The notes: generated by a model not told the origin, from the letters alone. A DNA stretch of 64,000 bases from Butyriboletus loyo (GCA_038093515.1 JBBPSI010000113.1:1-64000), one strand, 5' to 3'. Positions 19,838 through 33,070 are shown, counted from the stretch's first letter. Program-made: numbers and translations.

Positions 19838-22439
19838 GTATGATTGTAATCCTGGTTTGTTTAGTTTCTTTTTCATTGAACCATCAGGGGATGTAAGAGA
19901 TCACTGGACTAATCCCAGGGTTAAACAGATCTCTGGATGAATCCCAGGGTGAAATGGATTCCTGGAACATGGAATGCAGTTATGCAAGATCAAATGAGCT
20001 GGTTCATCTTCTGCCAGATCACCATCCTCTATTTCATCTTGAGAGATGAGATCATCATTGTATTGATTGAATACTCCTGTAACCAATGGTAAGGGGGTAG
20101 TTCTTGGATGATAGGGAAGCAATCAGAATGCTACATAACACAGCCTCGAAATTGACCCATCCAACTCCACCAGGATAGAGGAACTGCCAGTCATCCTGTG
20201 AAGAATGACCATTGGTCCTAAGTACCTTGGCTTCATTTTCCAGTTCAACTTCTTCTCAATGTGGGTATTCTGGATGAGTACTAGGATTCTGTGATGGAAG
20301 TCATAATCCCAGATTCAGTTCTTGAATAAGGCTTCGAACTGCTTGAGTGAGTTGAATTGAGCCTTGAGGACCTTTGCTTCTATTGATTCAAGATCCTCTT
20401 GGCATTTCTGTAATTGTTGAGCTCAAAATTCTATAAGCTCAGAAGTAGAGAAAGAATCAGCATCCAGAAGTGGAACAAGAAATGTCACTTTGGATATATC
20501 AAACAAGAATATTGGCTCGATTCTGTGAGCCATGAAATAAGGTGATAGACCAGTTGATCACTGTATGGTCACCCATTCTACCCACAAGACAGAGTGCACT
20601 GTGCATGGCCAGTGTGACTTGTCTCCCATGGTTGTTTTAATGATGGCCTCCCAGACATCATAGTGATGTCTCTCAACAATCCCATTAGCTTGGGAGTTGT
20701 AGGGGGGAATCCAGATATGACAGATGTGGTAATGTGCTGCCAGAATGTCCAAGGCTTGTACAAAACTCGGTCCATTGTCAGTAACAATCTCAGAAATAGC
20801 ACCCCGATGACATAGGATATCTTTGAAGATGAAGGAAGCAAGGGTGGAAGCATTTTTGGAGCAAAGCATTTGCCACTCCAGAAACGTGGATAGTGCACAC
20901 CTTGCCTGGACTATGTAGTGATAACCACCATTTCATAATATGCCACACGTATCTAAGAATCTGCGGACCTGGGTAAGTGTATAACACTCTGGCCAGTCAC
21001 AGATCTTTTGGACCTTTGTATCCAGAGGGATGCGACCCTCTAGAGTGCACTTGTGCCTGACAATAATTGTGTCTGGGGCAGCAAGCACAAACATTTTGGC
21101 TGACACCATAGTGCCTACATTCTGTAATCTCTGTAAAATGTGGTTAATAACTATTAGGTGTTCCCAGATAAAACAGCAAATACCAGGATTATCCAGAATT
21201 GTTTCATAAGTTCTGTCTGCTCCCTGATATTGGGTTAGGACAGACTTTGCTGGTAGATCATCAATGAAAGGGTATTGTATGATGTGGAATTTTGTCCTGT
21301 AGTATAAAGGACATATCTGCTTGGTAGATTTGGACAGCATTAGTATGATCCATAGGAAGAGTAGTGAGACAATGTGGGCCCATAGGACTTCCAAAGGTAG
21401 TCATATCCTGTGATTCCACATGCAAGGGGCACTGGTCATAACCTGCAAACAAGTCAAGCATTCCATAGACTGCATATCCAGCAAAGGATTCCACAAGATG
21501 CTCAATAAATGGAGGTGTGGAAGCATTACAGATAGTAACTACATTGAGAGGCTGGAGGCCATGTACCAGGCAGAGTGACTTTCCATCCTGTTTGATGACA
21601 CAAAACCACCAGGATCAGTATGTGGCTGCAGAGGGCTCATATACCCCTGACGCAATCCAATCCTTGATAATCTGGATAGCCTCATTGTGTATCGCAGGCA
21701 GAATCAGAATATTGCAGAGTACCCATGGAGTATGGGGCACTGTCAGAATCTTGACTGGCAGAAAGTACCACTCATCTAACTGTCCATGCTCCATTGGAAT
21801 CCAAGTAAAGGCAGTCTCATGTGCACAAACTATCCAGCAGACAAGTTTCAACTCCTCTGGCCACAGCCATTTAGCTGGGTCAAGGTCAATAGCATTGGCG
21901 CACTCTTGGGTGAATTGAGTACCTGGAATAAAGTCTGGTGGGTGAGTAGGCATGTTTGGTAACCCTGCCAATGGCTCATCTGGCAAGCAATGGATAACAC
22001 AAAACTCTTCCTTAAGAGGAGCTGCTACTGTGAGAACCTTCTTAGCCACTGGCTTGTAGGCTAGGGTATGAGAAATAGGATCTAAATAATAGACTGATTG
22101 GAGCATGAAAATTGCAGCAGGAGTTAAAATGGAAGATGAAGAAGAGAGATGGGCATAATTCCCACTGCGCAGAGATGTAACAGAATGTTCAGAATTGGAA
22201 AGAGAAATGTTGAAGAGAGAAACAGAACTGGATGATAAATCTGGATTCAAAGCGGAAAACATGGAACCAGATGAAAAGGAACAGAATAAGGAACATGTAA
22301 TCAAGGGCTTCAGGAATGGATATATTGCCTTGAATACCTTGCACATTGGATAGATTATAGGATCTCCCCATCCATTTGACAGGTCATCTAAACCTAAAAA
22401 CCCATTTCCACAATGCTCTGATGATTGGAACAGGAAATT
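19838..22439 (-). pseudogene. Gypsy family C fragment 1: protease-RT linker to integrase end
   Basis: Minus-strand relic of a Ty3/Gypsy element without a chromodomain. From right to left: the linker upstream of RT (22439-21780), RT fragments (LDLFAGYDQCPLHV, LTTLPMDHTNAVQIYQ; about 21500-21260), a jump with missing RNase H, integrase core (IVTDNGPSFVQALDILA with the second catalytic Asp, then NSQANGIVERHH; 20880-20580), and a C-terminal tail near 20300-19900. Many stops and frame shifts. The right end is cut by the LTR of element E at 22440; the left end meets the LTR D target site. Confidence 0.8.
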
Positions 22440-22853
22440 CGTTATGCTGGGCACTAACAACTAGAACACTAGGTGGCACTCTGGAGTAGCTGCAGGACTT
22501 GGGAGACGATTCTCAGACTATGTCTTAGTGCGCACACTAAGAGTCTGGAGTGAAACTAATTGCTAGCAGAAGACTCTGTAGAACTAGATAAGTTACAAGT
22601 GTCCTAAGGCTGGGTTTATATAGTACAGAGGTCTGCACACAGACCATGACCCCAATCGGGTCACGGAAGTCATAAAGACTAAAAAGGATGGAATACTCAA
22701 GAATGTTCTGGAGTATGAAGGAAATAGCATCCAAGTGTGGGAAATGGTGACTAAGCTGAATGGTCACACCATTCAAAGGGAACTAGACAAAGTCTAGGAG
22801 AAAATGGTAGTCCAAATGGTAGTGGAGAAAATAAGTAGACCACTACCATAACA
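22440..22853 (-). repeat. 3' LTR of element E
   Basis: Reverse of the A/B LTR, about 414 bp, first base altered or lost (cgttatgctgg for tgttacgctgg). It contains the conserved hairpin (cagactatgtcttagtgcgcacactaag.. region, 22515-22548). Confidence 0.88.
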
Positions 22854-22894
22854 TTACCCCCTTCCCATGGTGGAGACTCTGACTCCACTACTTG

Positions 22895-24615
22895 CAAGAC
22901 CCCCTCACTGGGATGCTCCCTTGTTGATGTCATCATTGTAAGCATCATTGGCACTGACGTCTGCTCAGACATCCTCCTGAAAGGTGCAGTTGGCAACGAT
23001 GTGGCCAATGGCGCTGCAGAGGCTGCAGATGCATTTGGGGAAAAACTCCTGAATATGACCTGGGGCAATCTGGTGACAGAAGGGACAGGTGTAGTTGGGG
23101 CACTCCCTGCGGAAATGTCTGACAGTGCTGCACTTAAAGCAAAGTTGCAGGCGGACGAGGTGAGGTTGAGCAGGGCGAGGGCTGGCTGCAGGGGATCTGT
23201 CATCCAGGACAATGGGGGCATCACAAGTGCTGTGGGTGGAGAGGTAGGATGGCGGAGGTCCATATGAGGAGCTGGCAGAACCAGCAGTTGCGGCGAGGGG
23301 GGAGGAGACCTGATTTTGGAAGTGGTAATGTCTGAGCAGGCGCACCGAGGGCAATGAAGGATGCAAGGGTAAACCTATCAGTGGAAAGACTCACTGATAA
23401 TATGAGAGTGAAAGTATCGCAAACAAAGTACTTGAAAGAGTATAAGGAGCAAGGCTCAACTTAGAGATATCGCAGTAGTGATGATAGAACTGAAAGATCT
23501 AGAGAAAAGCAACAAGCCATAAGGGCTGTCTTATATACAGTACAAGAGTGTTTGTACTTGTGTTCTGTATAGTACCTATATAAGGTATAGTATGAAATAC
23601 ATGACAATATGATAGAGATAAGAGATAAGACTAAGCATATCGTCCAATAGCATAATAAGAGCTATTTGTAATGTAACAAGCGTGACAAGGTCTAGACCAT
23701 GAAGTCATACAGACCAGTCTAGAAACGTAGTGGCTGTAAGTGAAATACAGAAATAGAACACTACCGTTTCAACACCTGAGGGATGAGCTGGATGGCAGGG
23801 GTTCCTCTATGAGAGGGTGGCTGGGGGATAACAGAGCGTACTGCTCTGGTGGCGATTCTTCTTCCTGCAGCAGTGAGGGTGACCAATCCGGGGATAGCTC
23901 CAACCTGGAGAAGTGCCTGGCAAGGTTGGCAATGCACAGTTCAAGGCAGTAAAGGGGAGTGTCAACGAGCGACCTGGGGCTCATCAATGTCAGTCTGAAA
24001 GGACTCTAAGGATTCTCCCATGGTTTCTCAAGATGAGTCGGCTACCAGTGTGGTCGCAGGTGAAGCTCTGTTGGATGGTGCAGGCACAGGTAGTGGCAGA
24101 GGAGATCCTCCCGCGGCAGGACAAGGAGGGGGATTGGGGCCATGAGCGAGGGGACAAAGGAAGCCGATATGATTGGTGGACTGAAAATAAAACTGCCTCT
24201 CCCGGGGAGCGAGAGCAATGAGGATGGGGCAGAGTATGGGGGCAAGAATGCCCAGGAGTAGCTGGTCTACGATGTATCTGAACCCTTCAGCATGGAGGAT
24301 GTCCAATGTGTAGCCCCAGGCCTCCATCAAGGAGGACTCCAGGGCAGCAGAGTAGACAGGTGGCTGATTATCTGAGCAGAGGCAGATATGGATGGTGCGA
24401 GTGAGGGCATACGAGCAATAAAGGGAGGTGAGGGTGCAGAGGACATAGTCCGTGGTGAAGTCCATACATTGTTCTAATGCATACGTGGCAGCAGGGTTTT
24501 TGAGGATGGTGGCATATAGGATGTGGTGGGAGGCAATGGGGAGGCAAGAAGAGCGGATGGGAGGCTGAGCTGGGAGCGGGGCATAGTTGTCAGTGGGAGG
24601 AATGGCCATTTTCAT
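22895..24615 (-). pseudogene. ORF3 of element E
   Basis: Starts with an ATG pair (MKM, 24615) only 1 nt after the pol stop TAA (24617-24619). The N-terminal conserved region (ATYALEQCMDFTTDYVLCTL..LDILHAEGF) is open to about 24028. The Pro-rich linker is split by the insertion at 23313-23773. The C-terminal knuckle is preserved (CFKCSTVRHFRRECP, about 23160-23110) with CPFCHQ following. Confidence 0.85.
23313..23773. mobile_element. Unclassified 461-bp insertion with TSD acctg
   Basis: Flanked by acctg at 23308-23312 and 23774-23778; removing it restores the ORF3 reading of A and B. Ends read attttggaag.. and ..gtttcaac, so the usual LTR tg/ca ends appear only if a shorter target duplication is assumed. 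AT-rich, with several TATA-like stretches, no coding capacity, and no other copy noticed in the window. It could be an unusual solo LTR or a small non-autonomous element. Confidence 0.7.
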
Positions 24616-24616
24616 T

Positions 24617-26500
24617 TTATTGCGAAGATGAGGAAGGAAAGTCCTTGGGGTGTCTCAGCTTATAAGCCTGAAGCAGGGCCTGTGCATGGACCAGGTTCCT
24701 GTTTGGTTTCCAGGTGTTTTCTGCAGCCGAATATCCTTTCCAGGACACAAGGAATTGGTGGTGTCCCTTCGATCTGCAATGCGATAAGATCTTCTTGATC
24801 TTGTACTCTTCATCTCCGTCTATTTCTTCTGGAGGAGGGTTTGTGAAATTCAGACCATGTTCTGCAGTTTCACGATAAGGAGTCAGGAGTGATGCATGGA
24901 AGACATCATGGATCTTCCACATCGGCAGTAGTTGGAGTCTGTAGGCCACAGGGGAGACAACCTGTGCAATCTCGAATGGTCCTTCCCATCTTGGGGCAAG
25001 CTTCTTTGATGGGTACCTGAGCTTGAGGTTGCGCCCTTCAAGCCAAACCTTATCTCCTGTCTTCCACGGGCGGAACTTTGATGAGATCTGTTCCTTCATC
25101 AAGCATTGCGCCTTGATGTGAGCTTCTAGAGCTTCTGTTCGGGCTCCAGTGAGTTCCGAGAGTCTGGACTCGAGAGTGGGGAGGAACATCTTTCCAATTG
25201 GGGGATAAGACCTCGGCTCATATCCAACCATCAGTGAGAATGATGTCACGTTTGTCGAGGAGTGGGACATCAAGTTATGTGAAAACTCAGCCATAGGGAG
25301 CAGTTTGGCCCATTGTTCCAGATGTCCATTGCAGAAGATCCTCAGATATGTCTCCAGCTCCTGGTTGATGTGTTCTGTTTCTCCATCCATCTGGGGGTGG
25401 TAGGCAGAGGAGAGAGCGAGGTTGTTATGACAACGGAGTTATCAGAGCACACAGGGTTCACAACTGTTGCAGCTATACACAATAGCTGGCGATGGTAATG
25501 AGGAATAGCTCAGACCATAATCTCTCAACTGTTGCCAGCGAATAGACAAGTGGTTAAAGCTAGGGAATCCTAGCCCAAACCACAAGCCTTTATATATTAC
25601 AGGGAAATGTGCACAGACCAAGCAGTGCGTGAGACTAGTTACTATACATGTATATACGAGAAGAAGTCAGGGTCGACGGAGATTAAAATAGAAGTCGACA
25701 GTGATCAAAAAGAAGAGAAGCAAACAGAGATTAAATACATGAGGCATGACGTCATAGAGTCTGGGCCAGTCTGGACCATGACATCATATGCTTAGTCAGC
25801 CTGTGGTTACATGTAAAATCCCACGATCACATGTACAGAGTCACATGACCTTTGAAAGAGAAATATGATGAAGTCCGAATGCAAAGTTTGTTATAGGAGA
25901 TACAATTATAACAGAGGTCGTAGTTGAGGAGCCTTGCAAGTTCTCTGGTGAAGGCTGAGGCGAACTGAGGACCACAGTCCGAGATGCATCATGAGTGGAG
26001 ACCAAACTGGAGGAAGACAGTTTTGAAAAATAGGTTGGCAACTCCTGCTGCATCAATGTCTTTGTTGCAAGGGGAATAAATTACCCCCTTCGTAAGCCCA
26101 TGGTCTACCATGATCATGACTGAATCATAACCCAATGAGGGTGGGAGTCTGGTGATGAGGTCAACAGAGACCTCCTCAAAAGGACAAGTGGCCACACTGG
26201 CCAGTGGAGTGAGAGGCAGAACAGTGGGATGGGTATTAACCTTATGCGCTTGGCAAACAGTGCAGCCTGAAATGAAATGTCGGATGAGATTAGCCATACC
26301 TGGCCACCAATAATCTCATTGCACCAAATTCTGGGTGCAGAAGATGCCACCATGTCTGCCTGCAGTGCTCTCATGTAGGGAGCGGATTAAATCAACTTGA
26401 GCGGGCTCAGAAATATAGCATCGCTTTCGAAAATAGAGGTTTTTGCCATCAAAGTCCCAGTCCCCTGTGTTCATTTTGGGAAAGAGGGGAGAGTCTTCAT
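24617..26500 (-). pseudogene. pol: Integrase and chromodomain of element E
   Basis: Right to left: integrase zinc region (C-x2-C in CTVCQAHKVNTHP near 26240) and core Asp (VSVDLITRL near 26160), then LTR D (25423-25913), then the Glu segment (DGETEHINQELETY), GPF module and chromodomain (EYKIKKIL..FLVSWKGYS..NTWKPNRNL, 24830-24680). Stop TAA at 24617. Parts are open over 258 codons. Confidence 0.88.
25423..25913 (-). mobile_element. Solo LTR D in element E, TSD gaggt
   Basis: Reverse orientation, 491 bp, tgttatgaca..attataaca, flanked by gaggt at 25418-25422 and 25914-25918, inserted in the integrase. Confidence 0.93.
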
Positions 26501-26751
26501 TTTCAATACCTGGAGCTCACTGTCAGAAACTGAGAGACAAAGACAGTGAGCTCCGAGCTACATGCGAAGCGCTACAACAACAGTAAATAATGCGCCACAA
26601 TGTGGCTGACAATATGACTAAGGTAACACTCTAGAAATGCGCAGAGTGCGAAATAAGTAAATGTAACAGAACTATGGAATCAAGATGGTTGAGATACAGT
26701 GGGGTTCGTACATGACAGGTGACAGACTACAAGGAAGGGAATCTGGAATGA
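26501..26751 (-). repeat. Repeat R, single copy
   Basis: Reverse complement of the sequence repeated at 48580-48910, including the tttctgacagtgagctccag block (26510-26529 here, reversed) and the segment reading gcgccacaatgtggctgacaat. It lies between the break in element E and the stop codon of gene copy 2. Class unknown. Confidence 0.6.
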
Positions 26752-28683
26752 CTACTCCAACTCCTCCAACTGTTACGCTAGTAGCGCACAATAGCTAGCA
26801 AGAGAGCACTTATAGGGGCTCGAGCCTAATGAGGAAACTAGCCGACTTGCGTAGCAATGCTATTGGGTGTCTTGCAAAGCAAGTGTCAGTGAGATCTTGA
26901 GTGGTGGCGACCAGACAAGATTGAGCAGACTCTTATCAGCTATATCGGCAAGAGGAGGGTATACTGCTAGATTACTATGCACTTGGTAGATGCGTAGAAT
27001 TAGCTAGAGAACCTGTACTAGTCTAAGTGCGAGTATATATACTAATACATATTGTGCACAGACTGAGCTGTGCATGGCAGCGGGGGTAAAGGGTTATGAG
27101 TCGACGCAAGTCATAATGGCAAATGGGGAAGTGGCAAAGTGCCGGTAACGAGGGAGCGAAGCTCCGAGTAAGGTGGCGACATTGTCAGCGAATGAGAAGA
27201 GCAGAAGATGAAGTGACAATGTCCATGAGGTGCGGCCCACAGGGCAAAGGGGATGTGAACGGTGGAGCCCTTGGATACGGGTCTCGACGCGAAGGTACTG
27301 ACACGTCGTAATCTAATCACGTGCTAGTCACATGATGTAACAAATATCATTGGTCAAAGAATGAAGGATGCGACAGCTCAACTGAAGGTCCGGCCCGACA
27401 GGGTGACAAGACAGGGGCTATCTCAGTGTAGCATCACTGAGACTCGCAGAACAACTGGGGAAGTGGATTATGTCCACTAGGCGACTGGGGAGCAGGCGAT
27501 GGGCGGCATCGCAGGACGGCGGGGGTGGCGGGTATGCGAGAGCGTGGGAAAACGAGTGGCGGGGTATGTTTAGGGGTAAAACTGTAACACCAACATCTCC
27601 TCTAGCTCCAACTCCACCTCCCTCAAATGAGCCTGCATGCAGCGGATCCGCACTGCAGTCCATGCCCGAGCTACCCCTCCCAACACCTTCACCTTTCCCT
27701 TGCCCTTGTCACACAGCACCACCTCTTCCTTGTCGTATGGCGCTACCTCTTCCAGGTCACTGGAATTGATGATGAGCAGGGACGGTTGTCGTCGCACTGC
27801 TCTGCCTTTTTGCTCTGCAAAACGTCAATTCGGATCCTTGGAATGGAGAAGTGTACTTACTGGGTTGCTTTCCCTTCCTTTCCGGCTTCGCACGGAACCG
27901 GAATTTGTCGCATGTGATTTTGAGCAACATGCACTTGATGCACAACTGCCCAGGTTCTCCTCAACACGGAATTTGAAGCACCTTGCATTTGCTGCAAGGC
28001 ACCTTGTTAACAGTGTCGTCCTGGGCAGTTGGGACACCTGTTTCTTCCTCCTCGTCCTCCTCCTCCTCTGGGGTTGGACGGGTGCGCTTCCGAATCATTA
28101 GTAAAAAAACGGATGTAAATGGAAACAGTTACTCACTTTTCATAACTGTGGAACAACAACCTCCATCGTCCACCCTGACCTCCCAGCCTCAGGTGCCCCC
28201 TCGTCCTTTTGCACTGCCTTGGGATCCTCAATCCGGAACAACCCTGCACTCTTCAGTGTGCTTGGTCCCTTTTCCTCTTCGACCCGTGCCTTTTCCTTCG
28301 CCGCCTCTTCTCACACCTTCCATTCTCTGCTCCACTTGTTGTGTTGGTGCTCCACTTCTTGGAGCTGGCTGGACGTTTCTGGAAAAATCGAGGGTCCAGC
28401 ATTCACCTCCAATCCCGCGGTCATCGCAGAATGGAGGGCGCTCTGTAGGAGTTAGCTGCAAAGAGGGAGAAACCCGAGGCAGAATACTCACCATTACCCT
28501 ATCCCATTCCTGCATCCAGAACTCCTGTTCCTCGTGCAGGTTGTCATTGTCGTCTGGACAGGTGCGCACTGCCATGTCCACCACTTCCACCACTGCCACG
28601 ATCCGTTCTTGCGTGATTGCTCTCAGATCCTCCACCCTTGGGCCTTGGGATGCTGCGAGGAGTTCGTCGAGATAGAAAGACAT
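26752..28683 (-). pseudogene. Host-like Cys-rich gene, copy 2
   Basis: Minus-strand gene with four exons: 28683-28492 (MSFYLDELLAASQGPRVEDL..), 28442-28137, 28086-27861 and 27814-27590 plus 26765-26752 (stop TAG). Introns have GTGAGT or GTAAGT donors. Exon 1 encodes an acidic helical segment; exon 3 an acidic stretch followed by two cysteine clusters (VPCSKCKVLQIPC and LCIKCMLLKITC); exon 4 a Lys/Glu-rich C-terminus. GC-richer and better preserved than copy 1. It is split in the last exon by LTR2 and has a TGA immediately after the first Cys cluster, also present in copy 1. Function unknown. Not recognised as transposase or polymerase. Confidence 0.72.
26771..27589 (+). mobile_element. Solo LTR2 in last exon of gene copy 2, TSD ccaac
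   Basis: tgttacgcta..aactgtaaca, 819 bp, flanked by ccaac at 26766-26770 and 27590-27594. A second copy is at 38491-39300 and a fragment at about 63675-63944. It has a TATA-type region (gtatatatac near 27033). Confidence 0.92.
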
Positions 28684-28849
28684 GGTGAAGAAGTGGATGG
28701 ATGGAGGGATGGAGTGGTGTACAGGAGAAAGGAAGGAAAGTGCAGACAATCAGCGATCAGCAAGTTTTGTTTGCGCATGTGTTGCCACACCACTTACATC
28801 AGCATCGCATGACTGACTGAGGACAGTCAGAATCAAAGACCCCTGTGGA

Positions 28850-29556
28850 TGTAGAGAATGCATATCCTCTAGGTCGCAAATCGCTCCTTTTCCTTGAAAT
28901 TCAGCACTTACATGCAGCGCAAACAACCACTCCGCAACTATCTCCACTTCCATTCCTTTCCATATTGAGTTCCGTCCTATTCCGATGTTTCCGTGCTCAT
29001 CAAAGTTCCGTGTCAAGGTTCCGTGTGTCCGGAAAGTGTTCACAGGTAGGTTCCTTTTTATTTGATCTCATACTTATCATTTCCGTTCGATTTCTATGGC
29101 AACCGCTATGATTATATACATTCTGTCAACGATTTCCTTGATATTTGTACTTAGCTTTCACTTATCCTTAGTGTTTCAAGTCTTGGGAAATGCCCAGACT
29201 ATAAAAAGGTTGTAACTACGACCTAAAATACCACTTTTCGACTCTCCTGCCTCTCTGTGTGATCGTCTAGTCACCCACTGCCATAGTTCCTTGATCTTCA
29301 AGCCATAGCCAATGGATTCCGTCCATCCTCTCACATTCCGAGTCCTCTCCAGTCCGTTCTGTAGTGGAGGAAGTCCGGAATATTGGGTTTTCTGTAAAGA
29401 CATTAGTGGAAATGACCTTCCCTGGTGTTTCTCTCTTTGTTGCCTCTCTACTTCTCTTTGGGGTTGATCATATTGCACCCTTTTCTTTGCTTTTGATTGG
29501 ATTGAGTTCTTCCTGTAGCAGGGTTCTTCACTCTCAGTCCTGTCTAGCATCTTTCA
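28850..29556 (+). mobile_element. LTR of Gypsy family C upstream of gene copy 2
   Basis: tgtagagaat..ctagcatctttca, 707 bp, GC-richer than the other C LTRs. It contains a TATA-type box (ctataaaaagg near 29200). Its left end meets gene copy 2's upstream region at the same base as the LTR at 3132 meets gene copy 1. Its right end abuts a C internal region of opposite orientation. No TSD. Confidence 0.85.
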
Positions 29557-32500
29557 CTGCTCATCTAACTGTCCATGCTCCGTTAGAATCCAAGCGAAGG
29601 TGGTCTCATATGTGCGAACTATCCAGCAGACAAGTTTCAACTCCTCTGGCCACAGCCATTTAGCTGGGTTGAGGTCAAGAGCATCAGCACACTCTTGGGT
29701 GAATTGAGTTCCTGGAACAAATTCTGGTGGGTGAGTAGGCATAGTTGGTAACCCTGCCAATGGCTCATTGGGCAAGCAATGGATAACATGAAACTCTTCC
29801 TTAAGAGGAGCCACTACCATATGAACCTTCTTAGCCACTGGCTTGTAGGCTAGGGTATGAGAATTAGGATCTAAATAATATACTGATTGGAGCACGGAAA
29901 TCACAGCAGGAGTTAAAATGGAAGATGAAGAAGAGAGATGGGCATAATTCCCACTGAGCAGAGATGGAACAGAATGTTTGGAATTGGAAAGAGAAATGTT
30001 GAAGAGAGAAATGGAACTGGATGGTAAATCCGGATTCAAAGCAGAAAATGTGGAACCAGATGAGAAGGAATGGAATAAGGAACATGTAATCAAGGGCTTC
30101 AGGAATGGATATATTGCCTTGAATACCTCGTGCATTGGATAGATTATAGGATCTCCCTATCCATTTGACAGATCATCGAAACCTAAAAACCCATTTCCAC
30201 AATGCTCTGATGATTGGAACAGGAAATTCCTCAACAACAACAGGGACATCCCTCCCTCCATGGCCATGTGGGGAGTCTAAACTCCTTTCCACTGTTTGGA
30301 TCTCGGAGGGTGATGTCCTGCACTCCATCCAGAAAATCATTAGTAGTTGTGCTCATTAGACAATGAAAGGGTCGACCAAGCAATAGGTCAAAGTTGGCCT
30401 TTGTGATGACCTGAACCTGGAGAGAGATTTCCCCAGGTCCAAAGGTCAGCAGAAGATTCTCTAGAATGCCTAGAGTAGAATACATGTTGGTGTTGGCAGA
30501 CAACATCAACATCAGATGATCAGTGCGAACTGGAAGTCCTAGTGTCTCCCAGATCCGCTTAGGCATGGCAAAAATCTCACATCCAGAATCCAAGATGCAG
30601 GTAAGAACTCTTTCCAATCCTATGACCTTAGCCTCAAAGTATTGCAATGGGAGAGTGTGGTGAGTGACTATGAGTCCATTTTCGCTTCGGAGGATGTGAT
30701 CTCCATACTCCCACTCTACCATTCCAGGATCTCGACCAGATAGTTCATTCACCTGGACAGTATTTGCAGAAGGGGATAGCGCAGGGGCAGATATGCACTT
30801 TGTGGTGGTGAGATCACAGAACTGTTTATGGAATTTCAGAGCTACAGCAAAGAGTTCCTTGACTGGAACTGGAATCGATGACTCAAGTACTCTATCGAGA
30901 ACCCACTTCGGAGCAGTCTCGTCCTCAAGAGGAAAGGAATATTGGAATTGGTTGTTTGGTGGATGGGATGGGGCGAAACCGGAAGTTGGTATGGATGATC
31001 TGACAGGGGTAGTAGATAGTCTTGGAGGCATGTCCCTTCCAGTTGATGGTGTGACTGGAAGATTATCACTCACACGTCCAGAAGTATTGTGGGATTTCTC
31101 AATGACATGGGAGGTAGGTGGTGGTATTTCAGGCCTGCATGATTGTTGGATACCTGGGAACTCTATCTCTCAGAAACAGAAGCAGCATGGGTTTCCTGCC
31201 TCAGGGGTTGCCTTGGCAGAACTGCTACTCCATCGAAGTGAACTTACTTGGCATGATTCCCCTCTTTCAAGGTTCTCTCTGCCTGAAAGCTCGCCCAAGC
31301 TTGAACTAGAAAGGGTTGAAATTCAGGGTCAGTGATACTAGGAGGAGCAGAAACATTGTCTCTGCCTGAATAAAAGACAGATTTCTGCTCAAAGGCTACT
31401 GGCTCAAAATCCAGAACTACATCCATATCCAGATATGTCAAGGAGACAATTCTGGAAGTCATATGCAGAGGCATGTCCCAGATCCTGGAGGAACTTGCCA
31501 CTGGTGCTGTGCTCAAGCCAGAAGGATGTTCTGCCTCTAGTCTCTCGATGCAATCCTTTATGCATCAGGTTCCAGGTATGTGCAGAATGTGCGAATTATC
31601 TGCCATATACAAGCATCCATCTGCTCCATGAAGGATACACCCTGCCTGGATATACTCCTCTACACTTGGGCAAGAAAGCATAGGACTTGTGCTGTGCTGT
31701 CAGAGCATATTCCAGTTTTGGGACTTGAGGGATCAGAGGTTGGTGTCATATACTGGTTGGTACCTGGTTTTGACTTTGGTGTGTTGAAAAACTGTGATTG
31801 GTGGTAGTAGGTGCTGTGGCAGTTGTAGATGGAATAGTGGAAGATCAAAGTGCTGATCCTGTCAATAGAAACTTAGGTGCACCAATAGTATCAGTGATTG
31901 GGTATGGATTGTCAGGGTGGAGGTCCAACCAGACTATAGATAGCCAGTGCCGGATCCTTTCCTTCACATCCTGCGGAAATAAAAAGAGAATCATGTTCTG
32001 CCTCTGAACACTTCTTAGTAGCAATCAGGAGGGATGCGATCTTTATGAATTTCTGTCAGTACTCTCCAAGATCCTCTTGGCTGCACATTGCATGAGCCTT
32101 GGAATCCTGAACTAGATATTGGAGGTCAGCTCGACAATACTGGTCATCCCATTCGCATACGGGGTATAGATCTTTAACTGCTGATATGAATAACTCCCAA
32201 TCATCTCCTGAGGCTGAAGGCAGGGTTTCTCAAACCTTGGCCTCATCAAGATCCATGTAACGGATTGCTGCTCATATTTGTTGCAATTTCATGAGATCAG
32301 CAGAGACTCTGAGGAACTCAATATCCACTAAGTATTGTGGAAGCTGCACAGGAGTCTTTCTGTCGAACTTGGGTGTGTTTTGGGTACCTCTAAGAGGCAT
32401 CTAGAAGGTGTGAGGCATGGCTCATTGTGGAGCTGGTGATGGCAGTGGTGAAGGGTTTGGTATAGATTCAATAGTAGGATGATCCACAGGTGCAATATTA

Positions 32501-33070
32501 GCAATTCTGTAATGTTCCAGCATGGAATCCAAGAGATCAAGGGATATATGTTGTGTTGGTTGGAAGAGGAATAACAAGGAGAAGGAATCTGGAGTGTTTG
32601 GTTGTGAAGGTGGAAATGATGAAGTTAGAGATGTTAATGAAGATCCTCTAGATTCCGGTGGTTCTGAAAGATGGACAATATATGGATTTCAACAAGGAGA
32701 TGAGTGAGCAAAGGCACCAGGAACACCAGTTAACTTGAAACCCAAGAGATCTGGCACCAATGTCAAGGTGTGATGGACTGCTATTGCAGTTATCTAGTTT
32801 CCAGGAACTGAGTCTTGATAGCTGTCAACCTGTGTCAAGTCTGGCAGGTGATGTCTGTCTGATGTCTCTGTTGCTAGATTGACAGGAATTTCAAATGAGC
32901 TGTCAGTGGACCAGATCACATCGGAATTGGTAGTGATGACAGGTGTCAGGAATCAGGAATCCTCAGAATTCCGAAAATGCACGAGCAGGTTTTCTAGCTC
33001 GACATGCTATGGATTGGACTGAAGGGTCCTTCTCATCGATGCTTCTACTTCCCTTGCAGTGGGCTCCAGT
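29557..33070 (-). pseudogene. Gypsy family C fragment 2: Gag, protease and linker
   Basis: Minus strand from the 5' LTR at 33071. An 8-nt tggagccc motif 2 nt after the LTR is a conventional tRNA-type primer site. Then Gag (about 32540-31500, with a Cys/His knuckle region near 31700-31580), protease (CILDSGCEIFAMPKRIWETLG, catalytic DSG, near 30600; LLLGRPFHC), and the linker before RT (30135-29557). The RT, RNase H and integrase are missing where the plus-oriented C LTR begins. Numerous stops and frame shifts. Confidence 0.8.

Larger units (their letters stand above)
22440..26500 (-). mobile_element. Element E: A/B-family Gypsy, 5' half missing
   Basis: Minus-strand element with its 3' LTR at 22440-22853, polypurine tract (revcomp of ttacccccttccc) at 22854, ORF3, chromodomain and integrase, ending abruptly at 26500 inside the segment between RNase H and the integrase zinc region. 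Two insertions lie in it (23313-23773 and 25423-25913). The 5' LTR, Gag, protease and RT are absent. Confidence 0.9.

Noticed and set aside
19843..20560. Chromodomain at the end of the family C integrase
   Set aside because: The C-terminal tail lacks the WKGY..TWEP pattern seen in A, B, E, F, N and J.
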